Source of the DNA: Gongronella butleri
Taxonomy: Eukaryota > Mucoromycota > Mucoromycetes > Mucorales > Cunninghamellaceae
Assembly (NCBI GenBank): GCA_025201375.1
Contig: JAIWZP010000005.1
Coordinates: 310,001 to 374,000, forward strand
DNA length: 64,000 nucleotides
Direction of reading: 5' to 3'
Below are positions 1 to 11,261 of this stretch, piece by piece. A program made the translations under genes and the position numbers. The notes below the pieces were generated by a model, which worked only from the letters and a program-made list of their open reading frames with translations, was not told where the DNA came from and ran no database searches. Every line of letters starts with the position of its first letter. Positions within the stretch are counted from its first letter, which is position 1.

Positions 1-278
1 TTTTTTTTCTTTTTCTTTTTTTCTTTTTTGTGTATATTTTCCGTTTGTTTAACGATGGGTACCGTGTTTCAATTGCCCATGGAAAAAGGAAACCATAAAA
101 AAGACGCATTCGAGTACCTGTCTTTTTGTACGCGCGAGCAAAATGGCAATGCAAAAGTTGAAAAAGAATTGGCTCAAACAAATGCAATTTCAGCCAATCA
201 GCGCCAACGTACACAAAGCCGCACCGGATTTGTTTTTTGTTTTCCTTTCTTCTTCAGTTTTTATTTTTTGCTTTAACC

Positions 279-918
279 ATGTCGACCGCTGTGGATCAGA
301 GTGCTCAAGGTAAGCGAAATATGACAGTGAACTAGAGAGAATGAACGAATTGGCGAAAAACACAGGCGACGTTGCCTGAGTTTGCGTTTTGAGCCTGGTT
401 TTCGCGTGTGGGCGATTTGAGCTTGGCAAGAGCGACAATACGGGAGAAAATCATACTCTGGTCACTGTGAAAAAGGAGTAAAGGATGCGCAAAATGGACG
501 AATTGGCTCATTTCTTGTCTCTATTTGATGGATTGGTGATGAATCAGACCGCCAAGTCTATGACCATACGACGCTGATGGCCTTGTCTACCAGCCATCTG
601 GCCAAGGGCTCGCCTGCCTTTGTCAGCTTGGTGCCCGGTGTGACCAAGATGTCCGCTCAGGAGCGCGCCGCGCTTGGTTTGACCGGCGCCACCGGCTACC
701 GCAAGATTGTCGAGCGCAAGAAAGTCAAGGAGGAGCAGAAGAAGACCTGTAAGTCATCTGCATGATCAGAGACACAAATTGGACACTGGGCAATGGGCCG
801 AAAGCGCACATTCTCACTTTTTCTTTTTTTTTTTTCGCCCATTTCTCATCTAGTCAATCCCTTTGCCCTGCTCAACGAGGGTGAGGACGAGGAAGAGGAG
901 GATGAGGACGAGGAATAA
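279..918 (+). CDS. Small conserved-looking protein with acidic C-terminal tail
   Basis: Three exons (279-309, 557-748, 854-918) join in frame to 95 residues with GT-AG introns at both junctions. The middle exon encodes a basic, Ala/Gly-containing segment (MALSTSHLAKGSPAFVSLVP, then a KIVERKKVKEEQKK helix-like stretch); the last exon encodes NPFALLNEGEDEEEEDEDEE, an almost purely acidic tail. The start is the first ATG after a T-rich leader and lies directly before the first donor site. I do not recognise the family. The basic helix followed by an acidic tail would fit a small nuclear or ribosome-associated protein, but that is a guess. No signal peptide or membrane segment is seen. Confidence 0.6.
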
Positions 919-1427
919 ATACTCAATTGTCGAATTGCGCGCGTGCGCGCACGCGTCTCCCCCCTTTTTTTTTACATTTTGCTCGCATTCTACTTTTTAT
1001 TCGCATGATTCACGTGTTTTTCGCCTCCCCATCCACTCGGATGTAACTCGCCCTATCTCCTCCCCCCATCCGCCACCCACACATCGTTGAGGTTCCACCA
1101 TCAAGATCTCGAAAATAAAAAATTTTTGGATTTTCTTCTTTTGGAGCTTTTTTTTTTTTTTTTTTTGTCAATTGGGCATTTGGGGGGACCATTATGTCCT
1201 TCCAAGCATTGACATGGAGCTTAAATCGCGTGGTTTCGCTCGGATCAAGCCAATCACGTCCAAAAATTTTTACACAAGAGTTTGCGGGGACAATGGAAAT
1301 TTTTGGGCAATCCAAAGCTCAGGGACGGGTCCATTGTATCGAGACTAAAAATAATTGTTTATAAAAGGATTATTTTGACCCTGTTACCGTCTTCCAGGTC
1401 TTCTCGCCTTTCTTTCGATCCATTGCC
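919..1427. other. Intergenic, promoter region of the ZIP gene
   Basis: No gene seen. The stretch has T homopolymers and a CpG-rich patch around 940-1080. It ends in a T-rich leader just before the ZIP start codon. Confidence 0.5.
1360..1367 (+). promoter_or_regulatory. TATA box of ZIP gene
   Basis: TATAAAAG lies 68 nt upstream of the ZIP start codon, followed by a C/T-rich stretch typical of a fungal transcription start region. Visible in sequence; promoter use is inferred. Confidence 0.5.
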
Positions 1428-2824
1428 ATGAAATCAATTTGTCTCTTAATCGCCGCCGCGTCCCTCACATTGGTCAGGGCACAAGGTACAGAAAAAAAAG
1501 GGGAGGACACGCGAGACGCGACTCTAGCTTCCGTCTTTTTCCATTTTTTTTTTCCCGAGTCCACTCATGTTAACGCGTGTATGATAGATGCCTCTGCTGG
1601 CAACGATGCTTGTCAAGCCGAGAGCTTAAGCGATTACAACTTGGGGCTGCGCGTCGGCGCCATTTTCATTCTGGCTGGTACAAGCAGCATCGGTAAGCGC
1701 AATCACGTCTTTGCACAGACCGCCTTCCCAGCGCCTCACGTGGCTCACTTTTTTTTTTTTTTTCCTTTTTTTCTTTTTTGGCTTCCAAGGTGTCTTTTTC
1801 CCAATGATCATGCATCGCATCGCTCCTTATTCGGAGGGTGGCTATCGCGACTGGGTCCTGACCATTGCGCGCTTTTGTAAAAATACAATTGGGGCGTGAA
1901 ATCTAATAGACAAGAACTAACTTTTTTTTTGCACTCTTTGTCAGTCGGCACTGGTGTCATTCTGGCGACAGCCTTTGTGCACATGCTGCCTGACGCGTTC
2001 AACAACTTCCAATCGCCGTGTTTGACGGAGGGTTGGCTGTCTTATGGCGCGTTTGCTGGTGTATTTTGCATGATTGCGTCGTTTTCGCTGCAGCTATTGG
2101 AGTTGGCGTCCATTGCGCAATTGAAAAAGATTAACACTGGATCAGGTCATGAAGAAGAAGGCCGTGTCAATGGGAATGGCGTGGTGTGCGAACCCGAGTC
2201 TGCTGGCCAGTCGACCATCGAAAAACACGATCACACGCACCACACCCAAGGTATGAGCCTGCTCGAGGAAGACAATTTCCGCCACGTTGGCACATTGATG
2301 CTTGAATTGGGCATTGTCATGCATTCCGTCCTCATTGGGCTTGACCTTGGCACAACAGCCAATGACACCTTTATTACTTTGCTCATCGCCTTGGTTTTCC
2401 ATCAGGTACAAAAGAAAGAAATGAGCGCAAACAAACTCAAATTCAATTCTTTTCTTTGTAAATGCCCCAGTTTTTCGAAGGTCTTGCTCTTGGGACACGT
2501 ATTATTGAGTTGAAAAACACATCGATGCTTAAAATGATTGGCATGGGCCTTTTGTTTGTGTTGACGACGCCCTTGGGCGTGGCAATTGGCATTGGCATTC
2601 GCTCCAGCTACAATGGTAACTCTTACAGCGCGGTGCTGTCCTCTGCGATCTTGGACTCCATGTCAGCCGGCATTTTGCTGTACAATGCGTATGTGTCGCT
2701 CATGAGCGTCGAAATCAATCACAGCACGCAATTCCACGCCAAATCCGCCAAGCGAAAGATCATCTGCTTCATCTCCATGTACATTGGCGCGGGTCTCATG
2801 TCGTTGATTGGCGAGTGGGCGTGA
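1428..2824 (+). CDS. ZIP family zinc/iron transporter
   Basis: Five exons (1428-1485, 1588-1692, 1790-1876, 1945-2405, 2471-2824) join to 354 residues, the usual size for fungal ZRT/IRT transporters. An N-terminal hydrophobic signal (MKSICLLIAAASLTLVRA) is followed by membrane segments. A His-containing cytoplasmic loop (HDHTHH) precedes the signature helices: LMLELGIVMHSVLIGLDLG, then HQFFEGLALG, the latter formed across the last splice junction. These H-S and H-Q-F-F-E-G residues form the metal site in the family. It should import zinc or a related divalent cation across the plasma or an internal membrane. Introns carry long T tracts. The specific metal cannot be decided from sequence. Confidence 0.93.
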
Positions 2825-3181
2825 GCAAATCGAATTCTCTCTTCTTTTAATTATTTATGCCACCTCTCATTCATCATTTTCGTACAATATTCTACTATGC
2901 CCCCAACATAAAGATAATCCTGGTTTTATTATGAGTTTGGTAGTCATTGGGGACGGCAATGGGTGAAGAAAAAGTAAAAAAAGAGAAAAAAAATAGAGAT
3001 AAAAAAGTCGCCTAACAAAGGGAGGGGAGGGGATCGGTCGGGCGGATTGAGACGAAAAATGCTGTCATGATGTGGTGCAAAGGGGGTAAGAAGTGTGTCA
3101 GTAGTGACGCGCAAGCGCTAGACCTAAAAAAAAAAAAGAAAAAGAAAAAATGGGGGATGAGACATGCCAATTTACTTTTTC

Positions 3182-4864
3182 TTATTCACTTACAGCGCCA
3201 GCTGCACCATTGCCAGCGACAGCCGCAGGCTTCTTTGCCGATGTGGAGGGGGTGGCGCGGCGGAAAGACGATGTCGGGTCCGTGCCTGCAGGCGTCAGGG
3301 TGTTGGACGATAGCAATCGATTCGTGCCCCCCGTCGCGGCCACCGTGTCGTCGCGTCGGCCGGCAGGCTGCTGCTGCTGCTGCTGTTGTGGTTGATCTTC
3401 ATTTTCCTTGGTCTCCGACGTCTTTCGACGCGTCTCTTCCTGCTAAAATAAAATAATAATAAAAGATGTGTCAGACGCGTTTTTTTCTCCTTTTTTTTGC
3501 CCAATTCGTACGGAAAGCTTGTGTATGGTCCAATCGAAAACATAGTCATACTGGTAGCCCTCGCGCAGGAACAGATCACGGAAGAGGCGGCGCAGGTAGC
3601 TGTAATCTGGCTTGTCGTCAAATCGTAGAGAGCGCGTGTAATTGAGATAAATGGCAAATTCGCTGGGGAAACCGCGGCATAGCAGCTCTGTTGGTGTCGT
3701 CATCTTCTTTTCCATGATGCGGTCGTATTTCTGTCGCTTGTTGGCCGCCTTGAGGCCCTGCCATGGCAGCGAGCCACGGCAAAAGTACATCAAAACGTAG
3801 CCTAGGGACTCCAAATCGTCTCGCCGGGATTGTTCTGGTTTAAAAGAATGAAAGAGAGGGAGAATTAGACACGCGTTCATGCGTTTTCCTATTCCGTGCA
3901 CGCGCAATGATTGGGACTTACCCACGCCAAGGTGTGTATTAATGCTCGCGTAGCGTGCTGTGCCGGTCAGGTTCTTGTTCTCTTTGTAAGGGATATGCAG
4001 GTGCGTTCGAGAGTCGCGGTATTTTTTGGCCAGGCCAAAATCAATGACATTCACTTGATTCCCGCGCTTTCCAATGCCCATCAGAAAGTTGTCTGGCTTG
4101 ATATCACTAAAAAGGGTGTCAAAAATAAAAATAAAAAAAAAAAACGCGCGCGTCAGCTGTCGTGTGCGAGTCAATTGCGCTTTGATGAGCAAAAACAAAG
4201 CCATACCGATGAATGAAATTCTTGGTGTGGATGTACTCGATGCGAGAAATCTACAGAAAAAGAGAGAAAAGACCATTGATACTCCAAAATTGGCCCTTTT
4301 CCTTGCTTTTGTCGCGCTTTTTTTTTTACCATTTGATCGGCTAGCATGAGCACCGTCTTGAGGCTAAATTTGCGATTGACAAAGTTGAACAAATCTTCAA
4401 GTGATGCTATCATCCATCGATAAATAAAAAAAATAGAAAAAGAGGGGATGGGGCGTGTGAGTCTTTTTTTTTTTTTTTTTTTTTTTTTTTTGGCTGAGCC
4501 AAGCTTGCAACAAGACATTACGTCCAAGGAGATCGATGACGAGGGCATTGTAATCGCATTCAGTGCCGTACCACCGCACAAAGGGGATGCCAGGGCCGCC
4601 CTGGAGTGCCTTGTACACTTTCGCCTCGTACTCGAGCTGCGGGTGCTTGGCTTTGACCGACTCGAGCTTGATGGCCACTTCCTCGCCTTGCAAGATATTT
4701 GTGCCTATGAAAAAAAACAGCAATTGAGTCTCGTGTTTGCGCACAAAACGTGTGTTTTTTCCTTTCTACGCACCAAGATAGATATCACCAAAAGAACCAG
4801 ATCCTATTTTGCGTCCGATTCGAAACTTGTTTCCCACTCGCAAGTCCAATGAGGTGCTGGACAT
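3182..4864 (-). CDS. Casein kinase 1 family Ser/Thr kinase (delta/epsilon, Hrr25/Hhp type)
   Basis: About seven exons on the minus strand. The start at 4864 gives [20 protein letters not shown] followed by the glycine loop [11 protein letters not shown], the lysine in EEVAIKLE, the catalytic loop [12 protein letters not shown] (joined across an intron), [11 protein letters not shown] in place of a standard APE segment, and the CK1 signature region with [14 protein letters not shown] and [16 protein letters not shown]. The C-terminal tail is low-complexity, with a short poly-Q run (CAG-type codons near 3370) and many Ser/Thr/Ala residues, ending at a TAA at 3182. No C-terminal Cys-Cys prenylation or palmitoylation motif is seen, which fits the Hrr25/Hhp branch better than Yck. 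Such kinases act in DNA repair, vesicle traffic and circadian or cell-cycle control. Confidence 0.93.
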
Positions 4865-5394
4865 GGTGGTGTGTAGATAATTGAATAAAAAAGAGGCAGG
4901 GAAAGCGGGCTAAATTGTTGTTTTCAGCGCAAAACAATGAAAAAGAGCGTCGACGGAGGGCAAGGAGACGAAGAGGGGTCGACAAAGCGAAAGAAAGAGA
5001 GCGAACAAGGGGGAGAAACGGAAAAACAAGGGGGACAAAGAAAAAGAAAAAGGGAAAAGGGCCAAAACAAAAAGAGCTGCTTTTTTTGGGGCGCGAAGGG
5101 AGGGGTGGAAAAAAGGCCCTCAGCGCCGAATCAAAAGCACGTCCCTTTTGTCCCCCTCCCCCTCCCAATTGAGGTCCCAACCGCTAAAAAAAAAAAAAAA
5201 AAAAAAAGGATGTACAATACAATGATAAAAAGACGAAAAAAAGCAATCTTTGCCATGCCAGGTTGATCTTGCTACTCTCTAGGCGCCTCTTTATTTTTAA
5301 TCCTGATGAAACGTGTCCCAAGGTGTTTCATGCCCAAAAGGTTGCTGGTTGAGGCGCAAAACAATAAAATAAAAATTTAGGGTTTTTTTATTGT
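4865..5394. other. Intergenic: divergent purine-rich stretch between CK1 and CotH
   Basis: No gene supported. The region 4940-5090 is very purine-rich on the plus strand (GA/AG runs, hence pyrimidine-rich upstream of CK1), followed by an A run near 5190. Open frames here are compositional (Lys/Arg/Glu-rich) and not credible genes. Confidence 0.5.
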
Positions 5395-7423
5395 TTATGC
5401 AAGCAATTGATACAGAGCGCCGATTGCCAAGGCAATGGTCCATTTGGATGCCACGCTGACCATTGGAAGCGCTGCACTTGTTGTTGCGGCTCCATTGGCC
5501 TGCCACGTGCTGCCGCCATTGTATGGTCCCAGCGCCGGGAGATCGTCGGCGTCCGTGAATTGGAGCTGCTGAGTGAGCGCCTTGCTGCGCTCACGCACCC
5601 ATTGTGCAATGCCAAAATTCTGGCCATCGCGCTCAAACACATTGTGCTCGTAATTCCACATGACCCAGCTGACCTGCATCGTCTGATTTCCACCAGCCGA
5701 GCGCGGAATGTCCATGTCAATCGCCACGTCGTCGCGCAGCATGTCGCGCCACACCTGCAGACGAGGCTCAATGACCGAGGGCTTGAACACGCGCTTCACC
5801 ACCGTGCGGAGCACATCGTCAAATTGCGCGGCCCAATAAGGCGATTTTAGCAACGCGTCCACCAGCGGACGCTGCGAACCAGGACGCGTGTAATTCTGCC
5901 ACGTCGTGTTGATGAAATGCTCAGGCGCACCAACACCAAGCGTCTCGTCAAAGTCATAGCTGATCAGCGTCCATTGCGACCGTGTCGGATCCAAATTCAG
6001 GTAATAATTGCTTGCCTGGTACCTAAAAACAAGAAAAATTCATGTCAGATAGGGCAGTGTCTCATTCTTTTCCTTTTTTTTTTTTTTTTTTACCAGACAC
6101 CATCCCAGCTGCCGGTCAAAAAGTTGAAAGCCAGGTGGATCAATGTGTGCTTTTCGTCAAGAAGCTGATTGAGTGAGCCCTTGTTGTTCTCGTCGGTCGC
6201 TTGCGCAGGCTGCACGGTGGACAATTGCTTGATAAAGGCAACGAGCGGCTCTTTTTCATTCTCCTTGGTCAATGCGGGTTCAAAATCACGGCCCTTGTCC
6301 TCAAACTCGTATATTTCGTCAGGGTACAGGGTGGAATTGTCGCCCACAAACACCAGATTGCCTTCCTGCTCAGGCGTCAGGGCATTGCCCTTGTATGTGG
6401 GGCCCGTCTTGGCTGCATTGTCGCCGCCGTGAATCATGTTGTTGATGGTCGACGTCGTGGCATCATCAATCATCAGGTACAAGCCATGCGCCACGCCATT
6501 CATGTACACACGCACATAGCTGCCTTGCAAAGTGGCCGCGCCAGAGGCGCCAAGCATGTCCATCACAAGCTTCTCGCGCCTAAGAAAAACAAAAAAAATT
6601 AATTCCGCGTTGCAGGCCATTGGGATGCTTTTTTTTTCTTTTGGGAGGGGCTTACATGTAGGTCACGTCTGTCTGATGTGCTCGGAGCTTCACGGTGGTG
6701 CGACCAAAGAGGTATTGCTTTTCACCGCCCTTGGGCACAAACTCATTAAACTTGATTTTAAAGGATTGCTTTGCAAATTGCTTGCTCGATTTGCCAGAAT
6801 TGTTGATGCCCGCCAAATCAAACTTGAAGGTGTGCGAGTGTGAGATGTATTCCACCGACGTGCACTGCGCGTCGTCATTCTTGGCCGATGGGTTCGACAG
6901 AATGGCATCCAGCGCCGTCTGATTACATTGGAGCAAAAAAGTGGCAATCTCATTGCTTTGGTTGAACGGACTAAACAAGGCTGCGCACGCAGGAATCACA
7001 AAAAAAAAAAAAAAATAGGTGAATTTGATGGCGGATTTCCAAAAAGTGCAAGCCTTTACGAGGGTAGATGGGGTGGTATGCCTGAGGCAAGGCGGGCACG
7101 TCGTAAATGGTGCGCGAACGATTAAAAAATTCGTGGCCCGTGCCTGATGGGTCGTGCAATGTGCGTTTATAATGCTCAATGACGTCCTGCTGATGATCGT
7201 CGGTCGTCAAAGCATATTGGTACGTGGACTGAGGCGCGGGCGCATTGCCTTGATACAAATTGGGATGCGCCGCATTCGCTTGTAGAGGATACCATTGATC
7301 GTTGACGCGGACCTGGACCTGCTGCGCACTATTGGGAAACGCAATCACCGAGTACGCGACATCCTGAGCGAGCACCTTGAGGGCAACCGCGTTCAGGGTC
7401 AAAAGCGCGAGAGTCACCTTCAT
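5395..7423 (-). CDS. CotH-family secreted/GPI-anchored protein (CotH kinase-like)
   Basis: Several exons, roughly 600 residues. The start at 7423 encodes a signal peptide (MKVTLALLTLNAVALKVLAQ) followed by a domain beginning AYSVIAFPNSAQQVQVRVND. Central CotH features are visible: QSFKIKFNEF, an intron-spanning REKLVMDMLGA, VRVYMNGVAHGLYLMIDD and later NFLTGSWDGVWYQASNYYLN with SYDFDETLG. The C-terminus is Ser/Ala-rich and ends in a hydrophobic segment (SKWTIALAIGALYQLLA) of the GPI-anchor type. CotH proteins are related to the spore-coat kinase CotH. They are expanded in Mucorales, where some members act as cell-surface host-binding proteins; most members have unknown function. Kinase activity is not assumed here. 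Introns hold long A runs on the coding strand. A TATTTAAG element lies about 55 nt upstream of the start. Confidence 0.88.
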
Positions 7424-7998
7424 TTTAAGGAATCAATGTTGACTTTTTTTTTTTTGTTTGAGAACCAGGGTGGCTCTTAAATAGATGCCTCTCATTTTCA
7501 TCGCATGCGTATTTTTGTTTTCATGCCTAACAGAAAGTCCATGTTTCAGTAGAAATCTTGGAAATGACAAATGCACTATGGATCTACGCAAAAGAAGCCC
7601 GTCCCTTTCTTTTTTTTCTTCACCTTCCAAAATTGATCTTCCGCCGCCCACTGGTGGGCGTTTGCCCCTTGGATCGACCACCGCTCAACATGGACAATCC
7701 GTGTTTTTTAAAAATAAAAATAAAAATAAAAAAAAAAGAGTCACTGGAAGCACAATTGCCTCAGCAGCCTTGCAGTGCCCCTGGTAGACCATGAGCCATG
7801 ACGCATGGTGGATGCCCATTGTTCGTCGGCGACAATGCGCATGATGACGACGCCGGCCAATGGCAGACTTCCATTGACAAATGCTCACAAAATGCCAATT
7901 CAAATGCATAAAAATAAAAATAGTGGTGACAGCTCACCAAATGAGGATAGAGGTTACTGGATATATGGAAGGCAAGGAGCCTGCAGCCGCCAACGATT

Positions 7999-8081
<83 letters not shown>

Positions 8082-8559
8082 GCTCCAGCTTATTTGACTT
8101 GGCGTTTGGGCAAGCACGCGGAACAACGTGGGACAATGTTGATGTGATCACTGGAATAGGCGGAATCTCACCGGGCCACGAACCCTCATGGCATCGTGCC
8201 TCGTCGTGTGCCACAAGACCCAATCGAGGCCTGGACTCACTTGCCCGTCCTCCCACCCTATGCCCCACAGATGACAGCACCTGGAATCCGCGATGAGGTG
8301 TGTATGTGCGTGTGTTTGGGGGGAGAGCACACGCCATTCCCATCCCCAATTGGGCGCTGCTTGCATTTTGTGCGCGTCTGGCCACGTTCAGAGCGAAAAA
8401 GGACTGAATTTTTCAAATCATCACTATTATTGTCGCCAGAAAATAGTGCTCAGAGACACTGAAGAATCTGGGACACGTTTTCAATTTCAAGTCCCTTTTT
8501 CTTGGAAAAAAAATGGCCAGAGGTCCGCTTGGCCGCTGTAGAGAAAAATGCCCTACCAC
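7424..8559. other. Gene-free interval upstream of CotH with long A run
   Basis: No supported gene. Contains an AAAAT-type A-rich stretch at 7709-7738, an ordinary-composition stretch 7740-8000, the 75-nt poly(A) run, and a G+C-moderate stretch 8080-8450 in which no conserved protein was recognised on either strand. Confidence 0.4.
8003..8077 (+). repeat. 75-nt uninterrupted poly(A) tract
   Basis: A run of 75 consecutive A residues, far longer than the 15-27 nt A/T runs common in introns here. It could be the tail of a retroposed element, a slippage-expanded homopolymer, or partly an assembly artefact. The 300 nt upstream show no recognised gene; no clear target-site duplication was found around it. 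Confidence 0.9.
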
Positions 8560-8602
8560 TCCGTTTTCGCAATTTCAATCATTTCTAGCCAAATTTTCGA
8601 GC

Positions 8603-8637
8603 ATGACGACTAAGACTTACGAGGGCCGAGAGCTACG
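8603..8637 (+). other. Possible orphan first exon
   Basis: An ATG in a T/C-rich context is followed by eleven sense codons (MTTKTYEGRELR when the split codon is completed) and a strong donor site, GTAAGT, at 8638. No matching downstream exon could be recognised before the repeat field begins. It may be the 5' remnant of a gene cut off by repeats, or chance. Confidence 0.2.
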
Positions 8638-9539
8638 GTAAGTCTCTACGTGTTACGACATCATACACTTTCCCGATACTCTGTAGACGTACTTGTACGT
8701 GTCAAAATCACATCAACAAGACGATTAAACGTTTCAATCACAGATGGCAACAGACAAGACAATAAGAGCGCACACTGGCTGGATAAAAAAACGTCAAATC
8801 CGATTCTCTGTCGAATGCATGTAATTCCATAATAAGTGTCTCACCAAAAATGAGGGAAGTACACTGGGCAAATTTGCAGGATTTGATTTTTTTTTCACCA
8901 ATTGTCGACGACTGGCCTATTGGCTGCTGATTTATGGCCCATGTTCATGCAACAAAAAGGCCAATGCATCGAGCCTGTGCTTCGAATGTCATAACAAATT
9001 TAGGGCAGTTCCTTGAGACAGCTAGCGTTTTGCATCGAAATTTGCTCAAGCAAAAATTGAAAAAATGTTCCCCGAGACCCCAAACTTTTCCACTCATGAA
9101 GAAAAAAGTCATGGAGAAACCGCAAAAAATGTCAAAAAGAGATACATACTGTATGCCCACCACTTGCTTGTTGACGAGCAATCTGTGATTTTAGATTTAA
9201 TATTTTATGATACAGTACACGTGAATTTCTCTGGAAAAACGCGTTGAAACAGTCACGCTGGCGCGTCCATCTGAAAGTGATGATGGTCCTAAGATACCGG
9301 TGTTGTATGAGGAGGAGTTTGATATGCTGTACTTTACAGTAAAGGAAGTACAACGGCGTGTATCATACAGTATCTCGACGTTGTTTAACGACGCAGATGT
9401 TTTTCACGCGTCAAAGAATACAGTACTGTACTGTTGTATGTACGGTATGATACAGTATCAATGAACGCGAAACCGTGCCAAAGAGCAAAGACGCCAAAAA
9501 TCACTTCCAAAATTTCTACAGTATTTTAGGTTCAAAAAC

Positions 9540-9815
9540 GCACGTTCGTTCGATTTTTTTTTACGAACATTTGCAACTGAGTATGATACATTGATACTGT
9601 AAACGTGTAAAGCGCTCGTTAACCATATTACTACAGTACCTACAGTAGTACTGTTGTACAGTATGAATGATTTGTTCGCAAAGCACCACATTCGTTCGAT
9701 TTTTTATGAACGTTTGCTAAACGGCTAAAGTGTTCGTTAAAAATATGATATCATACTGTATGATGATTCGTTCGCGAACGCACGTTCTTTCGATTTTTTT
9801 TTTACGAAGTACGTT
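9540..9815. repeat. Degenerate tandem repeat with CGTTCGATTTTTT core
   Basis: Three diverged units each carry a core of ACGTTCGTTCGATTTTTT (variants) followed by ACGAAC/ATGAACG and TTTGC; they begin near 9541, 9690 and 9783. TACAGTA/TACTGTA motifs lie between the cores. Unit length varies from about 90 to 150 bp, so it is an eroded array. Confidence 0.6.
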
Positions 9816-10224
9816 TGCTACTGTATCATCATCCCAAAATACACTTTTTCGTCAAAATTTTTGGTCGCAATTTGCTTGCTCGACAACGGTCAAATAAACA
9901 TGTGATTTTTATTCCAGTTTTACTAATAAACAGGGGGACAAATCATCTAATGGGATGACTTGCGGCGCGCTAGCTTGCAGGGTTGGGTTTTAACTTTTTG
10001 CATCGGTCATTTCACCAGCAGCAGGCGGCAGGCCGGCAGGCAGGCGGCCCATTCAGCGCACAAAAATGTGCAAAATAAAAAAATAAAAAAAGTAAAAAAT
10101 TCCATGCAATCCACGCACTTAATTTGGAAGTGTCAAACCTTAATTTTTTGCAAAAAATCTTGCCCAAAGTAGGCACTTTTCTCAGTCGATCGCCGTTCAT
10201 GCGTCACTCTTTGGAATTTTTTCG

Positions 10225-10553
10225 CAAGTTGGGCCGACGTGCCATTTTGTCTGCCAATAACAAATTGTCGGAGCTACCTGTTTGGGATGCATTGATCGCT
10301 CGGAGTTCGAAATTTCCCGAATTTGGCGTTTTCTGAGATTGAAATGTGTGGCCCCTGAGTGACCCCTGAATTTTTCAAAAGTGGTCTTAGCGCTTTGGGG
10401 GTTTAAGCTTTTTTGGTGCAAAATTTGCGCTGATTGCGATGCAGCAATTTTTGAGCGGGGTCAATTATGCAGAAGATGGACAAATGAATGCAAAATAGTA
10501 CAAATGTGAGGTTTTTGGAATTTTCGAGTCCAAAAAAAATCGGGCGGGTCCGT
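10225..10553 (+). repeat. Dispersed repeat, copy A
   Basis: About 330 bp strongly similar to 36712-37038. Shared blocks include ACCTGTTTGGGATGCATTGA, GAGATTGAAATGTGTG, CCCCTGAGTGACCCCTGAAT, CGCTTTGGGGGTTTAA and GGCATTTTCGAGTCC-type ends. Homology to the other locus also resumes at 10617-10680 (match near 39205-39250) and at 9838-9890 (match near 36655-36705), so each locus carries insertions the other lacks. No coding potential. Confidence 0.85.
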
Positions 10554-11261
10554 GCGTCCGTCCTGAGCACTGGACTTAAGTTTATGTCGTAACGCAATTT
10601 TCATATGCGGCCAAGTAGGCTGTAAAAAAATTTCTGGAGGCACAGCAGTCCGCTAAAATCTGAAAAGAACTCTCTTTGGTGCTTAAATGATAAATGAGCA
10701 AGTTTTTGTGCAGTGTTGTTCTGTTCTGTATTCTGTTGTAGCGCAATGCTTCAGGCATTGAAATGATAGCTACAGTAGCACGCGTCAGTTTATTTCAGTC
10801 AACTGAGATAAAAAAAAACGTGAACAGATTAAAGCATTAAACGATTTACCGGTACGTTATTTGTGTGTATGATATGATACATACGTAAATTCCAAAGCAG
10901 GTGAAAACAATCGTACTTTTGTGCATTTTCAAGCACCTTTTTTGCCGATACGGTATGTTGAGAGATTTTTTTCACGATTGCAGACATGCTGGCTTGACTC
11001 TGCCCGTCTCTCCATATGCAGCAGCGACAGTCATTTTTTATTCCTCAACTTGTCCATACTGTATGATACAGTACGTACGTACTGTTGTAGCGCAAATGCG
11101 CAATGTTGCAAGATTTCAAGCAAGTGAAGCTTAATTAAAATGGAAGGGTGATTACGTGATTACTGTACTACTTGTTGGCAACATCATGCGACAAACCTGG
11201 GGACCAACGACCAAGGTGGAGATGGCACGAAGAAAAGACCAAAAAGAATACATTTATTAAT

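Larger units (their letters stand above)
8640..11261. repeat. AT-rich degenerate repeat field 1
   Basis: No intact gene. The interval differs from flanking DNA in being AT-rich, lacking the usual intron-like T runs and being dense in TACAGTA/TACTGTA heptamers (for example around 9211, 9335, 9420-9460, 9594, 9632-9662, 9755, 9819, 10770, 11055-11075). It contains a degenerate tandem repeat at 9540-9815 and one copy of a dispersed repeat at 10225-10553. Likely a graveyard of mobile elements. Confidence 0.6.

Noticed and set aside
4915..5266. Lys/Arg/Glu-rich open frames upstream of CK1
   Set aside because: They arise from a purine-rich strand with no splice or motif support; two frames overlap with equal bias.
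7881..8296. Frames containing long poly-Lys or poly-Phe
   Set aside because: Produced only by reading the 75-nt A run; not genes.
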